This document shows, piece after piece, positions 24,030-36,956 of a stretch of DNA of 64,000 nt (its first letter is position 1; every line of letters starts with the position of its first letter). Source of the stretch: Microbacterium sp. zg-Y625. Its GTDB lineage: Bacteria > Actinomycetota > Actinomycetes > Actinomycetales > Microbacteriaceae. Both the position numbers and the translations under genes were made by a program. The DNA is taken from contig NZ_CP126740.1 in NCBI RefSeq assembly GCF_030246925.1, positions 372,001 through 436,000 of the forward strand, read 5' to 3'. A model generated the notes under the pieces. That model was given only the letters and a program-made list of their open reading frames with translations, searched no databases and was not told the DNA's origin.

Positions 24030-25669
24030 GCGCGCCGCGCATCCTTCCGTTCGGCGCGACGGCGCTGCTGGCGGAGGCCGATTCGCTCGACCAGGCCCGC
24101 GATCTGCATGCCCGGCTGCGGGCTTCCCGCCCCGCCGGCGTCGTCGACATCGTTCCGGCCGCCCGCACCGTGCTCGTGCAGGTCGATCCGGCGGTGCTGT
24201 CCGTCACGGCTGCCCGCACGTGGATCCTCCACGCGCCGCCGGCTCCGCACACCACCGCGGGCGCCGGTGACGTCGTGGTGCCGATCCGATACGACGGCCC
24301 GGACCTCGCCGACACCGCCGAGGCGCTGGGCGTCACCGTCGACGCGCTCGTGCGCCGCCACCGCGACGCGGTGTGGACGGTCGCCTTCACCGGCTTCGCG
24401 CCCGGCTTCGGGTACCTCGTGAGCGCCGACTGGCCGTTCGACGTGCCGCGGCTGCCGACACCACGCACGCGCGTGCCCGCCGGGAGCGTGGGGCTCGCCG
24501 GCGGCTTCACCGGGGCCTACCCCCGCGCGACGCCCGGCGGGTGGCGGATCATCGGCCACACCGACGCGCCGCTGTTCGACCCCGCCGCGGCGTCGCCGGT
24601 GCTGCTGACCCCCGGCAGCCGCGTGCGTTTCGCTGCGGCCGGCCACGCTGCCGCGCCGGAACCCACGCCGGCTCGCGCCGGCACGGGTCACGCCGCCCCC
24701 GCGACACGTCCCGCGGCGCGCCCCGCGGCGCGCCCCGCGGCGCGGGCCGCCCCCGCGACACGTCCCGCGGCGCGCCCCGCGGCGCGCCCCGCGGCGCGCA
24801 CGTCCGTCGAGGTCGTGGCGCCGGGCCCGCTCGCCACCCTGCAGGACCTCGGGCGACCGGGGCACGCCGCCGAGGGCATCGCCCGCTCCGGCGCGCTGGA
24901 CCGCGGCGCCCTGCGCACCGCGAACCGCCTGGTCGGCAACGACGAGCACGCCGCGGCCATCGAGGTCACCGTCGGCGGATGCCGCTTGCGCGCGACCCGC
25001 GATCTCGTCGGCGTGGTGACCGGCGCCTGGGGCGTGGTCACGGTCGACGGTCGGGCTGCCGACCCGTACGTCCCCTTCTCCTGGCCCGCGGGCGCCGAGC
25101 TGCACCTCGAGCCGTTCGCGCGCGGCGCCCGCGCCTACGTCGCCGTCCGGGGTGGCTTCGACGGCGACGTCGTGGCCGGGTCGCGTGCCACCGACGTGCT
25201 GGCCGGCCTGGGCCCTGCGCCCCTGGCGACGGGCGACGTGCTGGGCGTTGCGGCGGCGACCGCCGGCGGCATCCCGGCGCTGGGGCTGCACCCGTGGGGA
25301 CCGCCGCCCGAGGGCGTGCTCGACCTCGACCTCGCGCCCGGCCCCCGCGCCGACTGGTTCGCGCCGGCGGCGCTTGACACCCTTTACGGGTCCACCTGGA
25401 CCGTCACCGCCGACGCCGACCGCGTCGGCATCCGCCTCGACGGTCCTGCGCTGACCCGCATCCGCACGGGGGAGCTGCCCAGCGAGGCCATGGTGCCCGG
25501 CGCCCTGCAGGTGCCTCCCGGCGGGCGCCCCACGATCCTGTGCGCCGACGGCCCGGTCACCGGCGGCTACCCCGTCATCGCGGTCGCGACGGATGCCGCC
25601 CTCGACGCACTCGCGCAGGCCCTGCCAGGCCGGCAGGTGCGGTTCCGCCACGCCCGCCCCGTCCGCTGA
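24026..25669 (+). CDS. pxpBC: Fused 5-oxoprolinase subunits B and C
   Basis: This 547-residue protein joins PxpB and PxpC, usually two genes. The PxpB part (about 1-205) has VAFTGFAPGFGYL, PRTRVPAGSVGLAGGFTG and a cyclophilin-like ending in GWRIIGHTDAPLF. A low-complexity linker (about 215-260) made of RPAA units follows. The PxpC part (about 260-547) begins VEVVAPGPLATLQDLGRPGHA and has EVTVGGC and YVAVRGGF, typical of the urea-amidolyase-related family. Together with PxpA it should convert 5-oxoproline to glutamate. The GTG start overlaps pxpA. The linker DNA is a tandem duplication. Confidence 0.92.
   Translation: MSAPRILPFGATALLAEADSLDQARDLHARLRASRPAGVVDIVPAARTVLVQVDPAVLSVTAARTWILHAPPAPHTTAGAGDVVVPIRYDGPDLADTAEALGVTVDALVRRHRDAVWTVAFTGFAPGFGYLVSADWPFDVPRLPTPRTRVPAGSVGLAGGFTGAYPRATPGGWRIIGHTDAPLFDPAAASPVLLTPGSRVRFAAAGHAAAPEPTPARAGTGHAAPATRPAARPAARPAARAAPATRPAARPAARPAARTSVEVVAPGPLATLQDLGRPGHAAEGIARSGALDRGALRTANRLVGNDEHAAAIEVTVGGCRLRATRDLVGVVTGAWGVVTVDGRAADPYVPFSWPAGAELHLEPFARGARAYVAVRGGFDGDVVAGSRATDVLAGLGPAPLATGDVLGVAAATAGGIPALGLHPWGPPPEGVLDLDLAPGPRADWFAPAALDTLYGSTWTVTADADRVGIRLDGPALTRIRTGELPSEAMVPGALQVPPGGRPTILCADGPVTGGYPVIAVATDAALDALAQALPGRQVRFRHARPVR
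24692..24799 (+). repeat. Tandem 54-bp duplication in the pxpB-pxpC linker
   Basis: The units at 24692-24745 and 24746-24799 match at 53 of 54 bases. Each holds three copies of a 12-base word near CCCGCGGCGCGC, which encodes Arg-Pro-Ala-Ala in the gene's frame. The period is a multiple of three, so expansion or loss changes linker length in steps of 18 residues without breaking the frame. Confidence 0.9.
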
Positions 25670-25694
25670 CGGGCGCTTCCCCGCCCGCCCCCGC

Positions 25695-25937
25695 AACAGG
25701 AGATCTCCCCGGCACAGGACCAAACCCGGCCGGATCGTCCTGTACCCGCGATTTCTCCTGTTCCGGGGATGCCATGCCTGGCACCACCCCAGACCGGCCA
25801 CCCCTCACCGGCCAGCCACCCGGGGCCACCCCCTCACCGGCCACCCCACCGGCCACGCCCCGCCCTCCGCCACAGGAGATGTCACCGGCACAGGACGCAC
25901 GCCGCCGGAACGTCCTGTCTCCGCGATATCTCCTGTT
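25695..25937. repeat. Two direct copies of a nested palindrome
   Basis: Copy 1 (25695-25762) has outer arms AACAGGAGA / TCTCCTGTT and inner arms ACAGGAC / GTCCTGT. Copy 2 (25872-25937) has the same four arms at nearly the same spacing, 176 bases on. ACAGGA occurs twice on each left side and TCCTGT twice on each right side. CACCGGC and CTGTTCCGGG flank both copies. The spacer repeats CACCGGCCA about four times. Copy 1 could terminate pxpBC; copy 2 lies about 110 bases upstream of the rpoB -35. Confidence 0.85.
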
Positions 25938-26045
25938 CCGGGCACAAGCGCGCCCGGCGCCCAGCCGGACACCAGGTTCACCCCCCAGAATCAGAGGATG
26001 CCGCGCGGTTATACCGCAGCATCCAGACCTCGTCAAGAATCAGGC

Positions 26046-26074
26046 TGGACATGGCGCGTCGTTCGGCATATAGT
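26046..26074 (+). promoter_or_regulatory. rpoB promoter
   Basis: TGGACA (26046-26051), 17-base spacer, TATAGT (26069-26074): a near-consensus housekeeping promoter, with transcription expected from about 26081. It is one of the best -35/-10 pairs in the window, in keeping with strong rpoBC expression. Confidence 0.75.
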
Positions 26075-26238
26075 TGTTCTTTGCGCTCCCTTCCCCTTGC
26101 CCTCATATGGTGGTCGGCTGTGCCTGCGTTCCCCCGCTTCACGGCGGCGTGCGGTCGTCAGGCTTCGGGATTCGAGGGGAGCACTCCACCTGACGACAAG
26201 GAAAACGAGCCCTTCCCGGGCCCACGGAGGTAATCCCC

Positions 26239-29200
26239 TTGGCTGCTGCGCGCAACGCATCCAACCCCACCACCAACCTCAAGAACGGACGCGGCGCATC
26301 ACGCCTGTCGTTCGCGAAGATCTCCGACACGCTGGAGGTCCCCGACCTCCTGGCGCTGCAGACGGAGTCCTTCGACTGGCTCGTCGGCAACGACGCCTGG
26401 AAGGCACGCGTCGCCGAGGCGCAGGCCCAGGGCCGCACCGATGTCCCCGAGATCAGCGGTCTGGAGGAGATCTTCGAGGAGATCTCGCCGATCGAGGACC
26501 TCGGCGAGACGATGCAGCTGTCGTTCACGAACCCGTATCTCGAGCCCGAGAAGTACTCGATCGAGGAGTGCAAGGAGCGCGGCAAGACGTATGCCGCCCC
26601 GCTGTACGTCGAGGCCGAGTTCATGAACCACCTCACCGGTGAGATCAAGACCCAGACCGTCTTCATGGGCGACTTCCCCCTGCAGACCGGCAAGGGCACG
26701 TTCATCATCAACGGCACCGAGCGCGTCGTCGTCTCGCAGCTCGTGCGTTCGCCGGGTGTCTACTTCGACAAGACGCCCGACAAGACGTCCGACAAGGACA
26801 TCGTCTCCGCTCGTGTCATCCCCAGCCGCGGTGCGTGGCTCGAGTTCGAGATCGACAAGCGCGACCAGGTCGGCGTGCGCATCGACCGCAAGCGCAAGCA
26901 GTCCGTCACGGTGTTCCTGAAGGCCCTCGGCCTTTCCAGCGAGGACATCATGGCGGAGTTCGCCGGGTTCGACTCCATCGAGGAGACGCTGTCGAAGGAC
27001 ACGATCCTCACGAAGGAAGACGCGCTCCGCGACATCTACCGCAAGCTCCGTCCGGGCGAGCAGGTCGCCGCCGAGGCCGCCCGCGCGCTGCTGGACAACT
27101 TCTACTTCAACTCCAAGCGCTACGACCTGGCGAAGGTCGGTCGCTACAAGATCAACCAGAAGCTGGGCCTGGACAAGCCGCTGAGCGACTCGGTCCTGAC
27201 CGTCGACGACATCGTCGCGACGATCAAGTACCTCGTGCGCCTGCACCGCGGCGACGCCACGTTCGACGGCGTCCGCAACGGACAGCCCGCCGAGATCCGT
27301 CTCGACATCGACGACATCGACAACTTCGGCAACCGTCGCATCCGCGCGGTCGGCGAGCTCATCCAGAACCAGGTCCGCACCGGTCTGTCGCGCATGGAGC
27401 GCGTCGTCCGCGAGCGCATGACCACGCAGGACATCGAGGCGATCACGCCGCAGACCCTGATCAACGTGCGCCCCGTCGTGGCCGCGATCAAGGAGTTCTT
27501 CGGCACGTCGCAGCTGTCGCAGTTCATGGACCAGAACAACCCGCTCGCGGGGCTCACCCACAAGCGCCGCCTGTCGGCGCTGGGCCCCGGCGGTCTGTCC
27601 CGTGAGCGTGCCGGCGTCGAGGTCCGCGACGTCCACCCGTCGCACTACGGCCGCATGTGCCCGATCGAGACCCCGGAAGGCCCGAACATCGGCCTGATCG
27701 GCTCGCTCGCGTCGTTCGCCCGCATCAACGCGTTCGGCTTCATCGAGACGCCGTACCGCAAGGTCGTCGACGGCCGGGTCACCGATCAGATCGACTACCT
27801 CACCGCCAGCGAGGAGAGCGACTACATCGTCGCTCAGGCCGGTGTGGAGCTCAAGGAAGACGGCGCCTTCGCCGACGAGCGCGTGCTCGCCCGTCGCGGC
27901 CAGGGTGGCGAGGTCGACCTCTTCCCCGCCGACGAGATCGGCTACATGGACGTCTCGCCGCGCCAGATGGTGTCGGTCGCGACCTCGCTCATCCCCTTCC
28001 TCGAGCACGACGACGCGAACCGCGCCCTCATGGGTGCGAACATGCAGCGTCAGGCTGTCCCGCTGCTGCGCAGCGAGTCGCCCGTCGTCGGCACGGGTAT
28101 GGAGGGCTACGCGGCCATCGACGCCGGTGACGTCGTCACCGCTGAGAAGTCCGGCGTCGTCATGGAGGTCTCGGCAGACGTCGTGACCGTGCAGCTGGAC
28201 GAGGGCGGCACGCAGGACTACTTCCTGCGCAAGTTCGACCGCTCCAACCAGGGCACCAGCTACAACCAGCGCGTCATCGTCTCGGCGGGCGACCGCATCG
28301 AGGCCGGCGAGGTCATCGCCGACGGCCCGGCGACGGAGAACGGCGAGCTCGCGCTCGGCAAGAACCTCCTCGTCGCGTTCATGACGTGGGAGGGTCACAA
28401 CTTCGAGGACGCGATCATCCTCAGCCAGGACCTGGTGAAGGACGACACCCTCTCCTCGATCCACATCGAGGAGTACGAGGTCGACGCCCGCGACACGAAG
28501 CTCGGCAAGGAGGAGATCACCCGTGACCTCCCCAACGTCAGCCCCGAGCTGCTGAAGGACCTCGACGAGCGCGGCATCGTCCGCATCGGCGCCGAGGTCC
28601 GCCCCGGTGACATCCTCGTCGGCAAGGTCACGCCCAAGGGTGAGACCGAGCTGAGCGCCGAGGAGCGTCTGCTGCGCGCGATCTTCAACGAGAAGAGCCG
28701 CGAGGTGCGCGACACGTCGCTGAAGGTCCCCCACGGCGAGCAGGGCACCATCATCGCCGTCAAGGAGTTCAACGCCGAGGACGGCGACGACGAGCTCGGC
28801 TCCGGCGTCAACCGCCGGGTCGTGGTCTACATCGCTCAGAAGCGCAAGATCACCGAGGGCGACAAGCTCGCCGGCCGTCACGGCAACAAGGGCGTCATCG
28901 CGAAGATCCTGCCCGTCGAGGACATGCCGTTCCTCGCGGACGGCACGCCCGTGCAGGTCGTGCTGAACCCGCTCGGCATCCCCGGTCGCATGAACTTCGG
29001 GCAGGTGCTCGAGCTCCACCTCGGCTGGATCGCCCAGCAGGGCTGGAAGGTCGAGGGCACTCCGGAGTGGGCGGGCAACCTGCCGCAGGAGGCCTTCGAG
29101 GCAGCCCCCGGCACCAAGGTCGCCACCCCGGTGTTCGACGGTGCGTTCGAGCAGGAGATCGCGGGTCTGCTGGATTCGACCCTGGTCAACCGCGACGGCG

Positions 29201-29739
29201 AGCGTCTGATCGACTCCACCGGAAAGACGCTGCTGTTCGACGGCCGCTCCGGCGAGCCGTTCCCGGCCCCGATCTCGGTCGGGTACATGTACATCCTGAA
29301 GCTGCACCACCTCGTGGACGACAAGATCCACGCGCGCTCCACCGGTCCGTACTCGATGATCACGCAGCAGCCGCTGGGTGGTAAGGCGCAGTTCGGTGGC
29401 CAGCGCTTCGGTGAGATGGAGGTGTGGGCCCTCGAGGCCTACGGCGCCGCATACGCGCTCCAGGAGCTCCTCACGATCAAGTCCGACGACATCGTGGGCC
29501 GCGTCAAGGTCTACGAGGCCATCGTCAAGGGCGAGAACATCCAGGAGCCCGGCATCCCCGAGTCCTTCAAGGTTCTGATGAAGGAGATGCAGTCGCTCTG
29601 CCTGAACGTCGAGGTCCTCTCGGCCGACGGCACGGCGGTCAATCTCCGCGACGGCGACGACGAGGCGTTCCGCGCCGCGGAGGAGCTCGGAATCAACATC
29701 TCCACCCGGTTCGAGTCGACGTCGATCGACGAGATCTGA
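26239..29739 (+). CDS. rpoB: RNA polymerase beta subunit
   Basis: This 1166-residue protein forms the active centre of RNA polymerase with RpoC. The TTG start at 26239 is preceded by GGAGGTAA. The rifampicin-binding cluster near residues 420-455 reads [20 protein letters not shown] then [13 protein letters not shown], the susceptible-type sequence. [20 protein letters not shown] and the C-terminal [20 protein letters not shown] are the other conserved blocks. Length matches actinobacterial RpoB. It is followed after 71 bases by rpoC. Confidence 0.99.
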   Translation: MAAARNASNPTTNLKNGRGASRLSFAKISDTLEVPDLLALQTESFDWLVGNDAWKARVAEAQAQGRTDVPEISGLEEIFEEISPIEDLGETMQLSFTNPYLEPEKYSIEECKERGKTYAAPLYVEAEFMNHLTGEIKTQTVFMGDFPLQTGKGTFIINGTERVVVSQLVRSPGVYFDKTPDKTSDKDIVSARVIPSRGAWLEFEIDKRDQVGVRIDRKRKQSVTVFLKALGLSSEDIMAEFAGFDSIEETLSKDTILTKEDALRDIYRKLRPGEQVAAEAARALLDNFYFNSKRYDLAKVGRYKINQKLGLDKPLSDSVLTVDDIVATIKYLVRLHRGDATFDGVRNGQPAEIRLDIDDIDNFGNRRIRAVGELIQNQVRTGLSRMERVVRERMTTQDIEAITPQTLINVRPVVAAIKEFFGTSQLSQFMDQNNPLAGLTHKRRLSALGPGGLSRERAGVEVRDVHPSHYGRMCPIETPEGPNIGLIGSLASFARINAFGFIETPYRKVVDGRVTDQIDYLTASEESDYIVAQAGVELKEDGAFADERVLARRGQGGEVDLFPADEIGYMDVSPRQMVSVATSLIPFLEHDDANRALMGANMQRQAVPLLRSESPVVGTGMEGYAAIDAGDVVTAEKSGVVMEVSADVVTVQLDEGGTQDYFLRKFDRSNQGTSYNQRVIVSAGDRIEAGEVIADGPATENGELALGKNLLVAFMTWEGHNFEDAIILSQDLVKDDTLSSIHIEEYEVDARDTKLGKEEITRDLPNVSPELLKDLDERGIVRIGAEVRPGDILVGKVTPKGETELSAEERLLRAIFNEKSREVRDTSLKVPHGEQGTIIAVKEFNAEDGDDELGSGVNRRVVVYIAQKRKITEGDKLAGRHGNKGVIAKILPVEDMPFLADGTPVQVVLNPLGIPGRMNFGQVLELHLGWIAQQGWKVEGTPEWAGNLPQEAFEAAPGTKVATPVFDGAFEQEIAGLLDSTLVNRDGERLIDSTGKTLLFDGRSGEPFPAPISVGYMYILKLHHLVDDKIHARSTGPYSMITQQPLGGKAQFGGQRFGEMEVWALEAYGAAYALQELLTIKSDDIVGRVKVYEAIVKGENIQEPGIPESFKVLMKEMQSLCLNVEVLSADGTAVNLRDGDDEAFRAAEELGINISTRFESTSIDEI

Positions 29740-29751
29740 CCCGGACGATCA

Positions 29752-29776
29752 CGGGTGGCCGCCCTGCGGCCACCCG
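29752..29776 (+). terminator. Hairpin in the rpoB-rpoC gap
   Basis: CGGGTGGCCGC (29752-29762) pairs with GCGGCCACCCG (29766-29776), an 11-bp perfect stem with a three-base loop and no T-run. Because rpoC must be expressed, it is more likely a processing, stability or partial-termination element than a full terminator. Confidence 0.6.
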
Positions 29777-29810
29777 ATCACCGAAAACTTTCTGAGACAC
29801 AGGAGAACTA

Positions 29811-33686
<3,876 letters not shown>

Positions 33687-33691
33687 TGCGT

Positions 33692-33715
33692 GCGGGGCCG
33701 CTCCGGCGGCCCCGC
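33692..33715 (+). terminator. First hairpin after rpoC
   Basis: GCGGGGCCGC pairs with GGCGGCCCCGC across a short loop, directly after the rpoC stop. No T-run follows, as is usual in high-GC actinobacteria. Confidence 0.7.
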
Positions 33716-33728
33716 ACCCGCAGTGACA

Positions 33729-33760
33729 CGAAGCGCCCCCGGTCACCCGGGGGCGCTTCG
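33729..33760 (+). terminator. Second hairpin after rpoC
   Basis: CGAAGCGCCCCCGG pairs with CCGGGGGCGCTTCG around a four-base loop (TCAC), followed by TCGT. It is the main rpoBC terminator; the two stems in tandem insulate the next cluster. Confidence 0.85.
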
Positions 33761-33798
33761 TCGTGCGCGCGCCGTGGCGCCGGGCCCCCGCCGCCCAC

Positions 33799-33804
33799 TA
33801 CCGT
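33799..33804 (+). promoter_or_regulatory. -10 box upstream of the 198-residue membrane protein gene
   Basis: TACCGT with an expected start near 33811 and a leader of only about 12 bases carrying AGAGGTG before the ATG at 33823. Confidence 0.4.
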
Positions 33805-33822
33805 GGGGCGCAGAGGTGAGCG

Positions 33823-34419
33823 ATGTCCCGGATCGGTGAGCGCAGTCCCTGGCTGGCGTGGACGTTCGGCATCCTGAGCGTCGGGGTGGTGGCGGCCCTC
33901 GTGTGGCTCGCGTGGCCGATGTTCCCGGTCGTCGTGGGTGCCGCCGGGGACACCCTGCGCGGGTCGGCCGCGGATCCCGGCGGCGACGCCGATCCGATGG
34001 ACGGGCCCGTCGACTGCCGCCGGCTGTACTCCGACGCCCTCTGGGCGGGTCTGTCGTGGGAGCCGGGGTCCGAGCTCCACGAGGACCGGTCCGCCCCGGC
34101 CGTCGCGGCCGTCGAGCTCGTGGAGGCGCTCGCTCCGCAGGTGCGCTTCACGTGCACCTGGACCTCCGAGACGGGCACCATCGTCACCACGCTCGCCGAC
34201 ACCGCCGAGGATGCCGGGGCGCTCGCCCAGTCGATGCTGCCCGGTCTCGGATACGGCTGCGGCCCGGTGGCCGGGGAGCGGCTGCGCTGCACCCGGGCCG
34301 AGGGCGAGGTCTTCGAGACCCTGGAGCTCGACGCTGGCCGGTGGCTGTCGACGGTCGAGACCGCGTGGCATCCCGAGCGCTACGCCTCCCGCGTGGCCGA
34401 GGCGGTCTGGCACGGCTGA
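33823..34419 (+). CDS. Membrane-anchored protein of unknown function
   Basis: The 198-residue protein has one membrane segment near residues 12-40 (WLAWTFGILSVGVVAALVWL) and an exported C-terminal domain of about 150 residues. Three cysteines, in VDCRRLY, FTCTW and GYGCGPV, are followed by LRCTR; these could form disulfides outside the cell. I do not recognise the family. It is the first gene after the rpoC terminators, with its own promoter. Confidence 0.6.
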   Translation: MSRIGERSPWLAWTFGILSVGVVAALVWLAWPMFPVVVGAAGDTLRGSAADPGGDADPMDGPVDCRRLYSDALWAGLSWEPGSELHEDRSAPAVAAVELVEALAPQVRFTCTWTSETGTIVTTLADTAEDAGALAQSMLPGLGYGCGPVAGERLRCTRAEGEVFETLELDAGRWLSTVETAWHPERYASRVAEAVWHG

Positions 34420-34483
34420 GCGCATCGCGGCACGAGTACGACACACGACGGCACGCCTGCGCCGCCCCGGGCGGTGTGCGCGT

Positions 34484-34489
34484 TAGCCT
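34484..34489 (+). promoter_or_regulatory. -10 box upstream of the 363-residue membrane protein gene
   Basis: TAGCCT, followed about 30 bases later by AGGAGG and the ATG at 34533. Confidence 0.4.
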
Positions 34490-34532
34490 CGGCACTGCGG
34501 TGGCACGTGCCCCCGCAGGAGGAGTGCATCCC

Positions 34533-35624
34533 ATGACCGACCCGAAGTACGGCGAGCCGGTGGAGGAACCCACCTCGGTGGACGACGTCGTCGGACGCGC
34601 CCACGAGGGTCTGGCCGAGGCCGAAGCCGCCGGCCGCGATGCCACCGCCGAGGGCTACCCCACCGACCCCGCGTCGGCGCCGTCCGCGTCGTCGGCCGCC
34701 TCCGTGGCGGAGCCCACCGAAGCACCCACCACCCGCGACCCGCTGTCGCCCGACTACGAGCCCAGCGACGACGACTATGCCGCCGCCGGCTACGACCCGG
34801 CAGAGCCGGTGGTCCCGGTGCGCGACATGACCGACGCGCAGCCGGCCAGCTCCTCGGGCTATGCCGCCGCCACCAGCCCCGTCTACGACGTCTCCGAGGG
34901 CGCCTCGACCGAGCGTGTCGCGACCTACGACGCGCCGGCGGCCACCTCCGGCTCTGCCGCGACCGACGCGTACGAGCCGCCCGCCGCCGTGCCGTACGAC
35001 TCGCCCGTCCTCACCCGCAGCGAGCCGACCGGTGGCTCCGCCGCCCCGTCCGCCCCGCAGCCGATCTTCGTGCAGGCCCCCGAGGCGCCGCGCCTCCGTG
35101 GCAACCGCGGCGCGGCGGGCGCCATCGGCCTCGTCGCCGCCGTCGCCTTCGCCGTGCTGTATCTCGCCGCGTGGCTCGGCTTCGGTGCGATCGAGGGTGA
35201 GGTCACGAGCGAGAACCTCGTGGACGTGACCCTGGCCACCCTCGCCACCTGGGCGTTCTGGGTGCCCGTTGTGGTGTTCTTCCTCGCGTTCTGGCTGCTG
35301 GGCGCCGTCATCAACCGCGGTCGCTGGGGTCACTGGGTGATCTTCGGCCTGCTGGTGGGTGTCGCCTCGTACGGCGGACACCTGCTGGGGCAGCTCTTCC
35401 AGGCACCGTTCTGGCTGCTGTCTCCGAGCCAGGCCGGTCAGCTGGTCGATGAGCAGCTGCTGGTGCCGCTGGCGGCCACCGCCTTCATCCTGGGCCGGGA
35501 GCTGACCATCTGGTTCGGCGCCTGGGTCGCCGCGCGCGGCCGCCGGGTCACCGAGCTGAACGCCGAGGCGCAGCGCGAGTACGAGCGCACGCTCGAAGCC
35601 GGTCCGCAGCTCTACCGCCCCTGA
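34533..35624 (+). CDS. Membrane protein with long disordered N-terminus
   Basis: The 363-residue protein has about 190 N-terminal residues rich in Ala, Pro, Ser, Thr, Asp and Glu, probably disordered and cytoplasmic. Four membrane segments follow (GAIGLVAAVAFAVLYLAAWL, AFWVPVVVFFLAFWLLGAV, WVIFGLLVGVASYGGHLLG, LVPLAATAFILGRELTIWF). The C-terminal 30 residues are charged. AGGAGG lies nine bases before the ATG. I do not recognise a functional family. Its stop overlaps the next gene's ATG, so the two membrane proteins are likely made together. Confidence 0.65.
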   Translation: MTDPKYGEPVEEPTSVDDVVGRAHEGLAEAEAAGRDATAEGYPTDPASAPSASSAASVAEPTEAPTTRDPLSPDYEPSDDDYAAAGYDPAEPVVPVRDMTDAQPASSSGYAAATSPVYDVSEGASTERVATYDAPAATSGSAATDAYEPPAAVPYDSPVLTRSEPTGGSAAPSAPQPIFVQAPEAPRLRGNRGAAGAIGLVAAVAFAVLYLAAWLGFGAIEGEVTSENLVDVTLATLATWAFWVPVVVFFLAFWLLGAVINRGRWGHWVIFGLLVGVASYGGHLLGQLFQAPFWLLSPSQAGQLVDEQLLVPLAATAFILGRELTIWFGAWVAARGRRVTELNAEAQREYERTLEAGPQLYRP

Positions 35625-36097
35625 TGCCCGAGCGCGAAGGGATGCCGCCGGCGACGGCCATCGTCTTCGCGCTGGTCGGGTACTTCGCACTCCTCGTCTG
35701 CGGGCTGGGGGTGACGAGCCTCGTCACCGATCGCAACGTGCTCGTCGCCCCGGGCGCCGGGGTCATCCCCGGCGTCGTGGGGGCGACCGTCTCGGTCGCG
35801 GCGGTCGCGCTCGTGCTGGCCCTTCTGCTGCGGGTGCCCCGTCCGTCGTACGGCGGCGCTGCGCTGCTGACGGCCCTGATGGCCTTCCTCGGCTACGTCG
35901 TGGGTCTCGTCGTCGGTGTCGTTATCGCCGGTGTCGACGCGGGGATCCTCGCGGCGCTGACGGGGAGCTTCGTGCTGTCGTGGTTCGCCGTGGTGGTCGC
36001 CGCCGTCGGAGCGGTGACGGGCTGGGTCGCCGTCGCGCTGGTGCGCACGCGGGCCGAACGGCCCCGCTGGCCCTGGGAGAACGACGAGGACGAGTGA
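35624..36097 (+). CDS. Small four-helix membrane protein of unknown function
   Basis: The 157-residue protein is almost entirely hydrophobic, with four membrane segments (about residues 12-32, 44-66, 78-103 and 110-138) and an acidic tail PWENDEDE. It is translationally coupled to the preceding gene through TGATG. The pair may form one membrane complex. No known motif is visible. Confidence 0.65.
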   Translation: MPEREGMPPATAIVFALVGYFALLVCGLGVTSLVTDRNVLVAPGAGVIPGVVGATVSVAAVALVLALLLRVPRPSYGGAALLTALMAFLGYVVGLVVGVVIAGVDAGILAALTGSFVLSWFAVVVAAVGAVTGWVAVALVRTRAERPRWPWENDEDE

Positions 36098-36167
36098 TCG
36101 CCGCGCAGATCCGCAGCAGGGTCGCGGCGGGGCGCACCGTGCGTCGCGGGCCGCGGCAGGCGAGAAT

Positions 36168-36836
36168 GTGACAGTGGAGCGCTCGCTCGAGACGCAGGTC
36201 AGCCAGGCCGTCGATGCCTGGCTGCGCTGGCTGCCGCGCTGGGAGCCGGCCACGCACCGCGGCCGCATCGCCCCGTGCCGGCGGTGCTTCGGCTCGCCCG
36301 TGCTCTCGGCCGCGGGTCTGGGCTCCGACGTCCCGCACGGTGTGCAGCACGGGCTCTCCACGCGGATCAAGACCATCGTCGACCACGCCGTCGCCGAGTA
36401 CACCTCGCAGAACCTGCCGATGCTGCAGGCCGAGCTCGACCACCAGGCGGCCCGCAACCGCGCGCGCAGCTACCGCCCCGCCGAGAACCTGGAGCCCGAG
36501 TTCGAAGGGCTGCCGCTGGATCCCGAGCCCGTCCCCGGCGCCCCGTTCCTGTTCACCATCGCCGGCATGGCGGAGGAGGCCGAGGCGAACGTGCCCGAGC
36601 TGCCTCCTCTCAGTCCCGAGGCCAAGGCGGCGCTCCGGCAGGAGGTGGGCCTGGCCGACGACTACGCCAACATGATCGGCCGGGAGATCTGCGCCGTGCT
36701 GCTGCGCCACCGCCTGCGCATCCAGGCGGGTGTGGCGCAGTACGTCGAACCCCAGATCGCCGCGATGCTCGATGAACTGACCCGCTCGCTCGACGCACCC
36801 TTCGGCCCGGAGCTGGGCGGCGCGGAGCCATCGTGA
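36168..36836 (+). CDS. Conserved hypothetical protein with a CxxC motif
   Basis: The 222-residue protein lacks signal and membrane segments. A CRRC pair near residue 37 (RIAPCRRCFGSPVLSAAGL) could bind metal if paired with other ligands, but no second pair is present. The rest is helical and rich in charged residues. The GTG at 36168 follows GGCAGGCGAGA; GTG 36174 is an alternative. A hairpin lies at its stop codon. I do not recognise the family. Confidence 0.55.
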   Translation: MTVERSLETQVSQAVDAWLRWLPRWEPATHRGRIAPCRRCFGSPVLSAAGLGSDVPHGVQHGLSTRIKTIVDHAVAEYTSQNLPMLQAELDHQAARNRARSYRPAENLEPEFEGLPLDPEPVPGAPFLFTIAGMAEEAEANVPELPPLSPEAKAALRQEVGLADDYANMIGREICAVLLRHRLRIQAGVAQYVEPQIAAMLDELTRSLDAPFGPELGGAEPS

Positions 36837-36852
36837 CGAACCCGCGTCACGA
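36831..36852 (+). terminator. Short inverted repeat at the end of the CxxC protein gene
   Basis: TCGTGACG (36831-36838, containing the TGA stop) and CGTCACGA (36845-36852), an 8-bp perfect stem with a six-base loop. It is a weak terminator candidate. Confidence 0.4.
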
Positions 36853-36870
36853 CGGGGCTGTCGCGGGCTC

Positions 36871-36876
36871 TAGGGT
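36871..36876 (+). promoter_or_regulatory. -10 box of the FHA protein gene
   Basis: TAGGGT with an expected start near 36883. A GGGAGGAGG sequence follows at 36918-36926, about 30 bases before the start codon I favour. Confidence 0.35.
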
Positions 36877-36956
36877 GGAGGCATCGTGCGTCGCGGGGCT
36901 TTCCGCGCGGCTTGTCTGGGAGGAGGCGTGGGCGCGGCGTCGCGTCCGAGATCATC

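Larger units (their letters stand above)
25670..26238. other. 569-bp region between pxpBC and rpoB
   Basis: It holds two copies of a nested palindrome (25695-25762 and 25872-25937), a CACCGGCCA-rich spacer between them, the rpoB promoter (26046-26074) and a leader of about 158 bases ending in GGAGGTAA before rpoB. No gene is recognisable. Confidence 0.7.

Noticed and set aside
26005..26016. TTATACC as an alternative rpoB -10
   Set aside because: No -35 is found at a fitting distance, while 26046-26074 has a well spaced pair.
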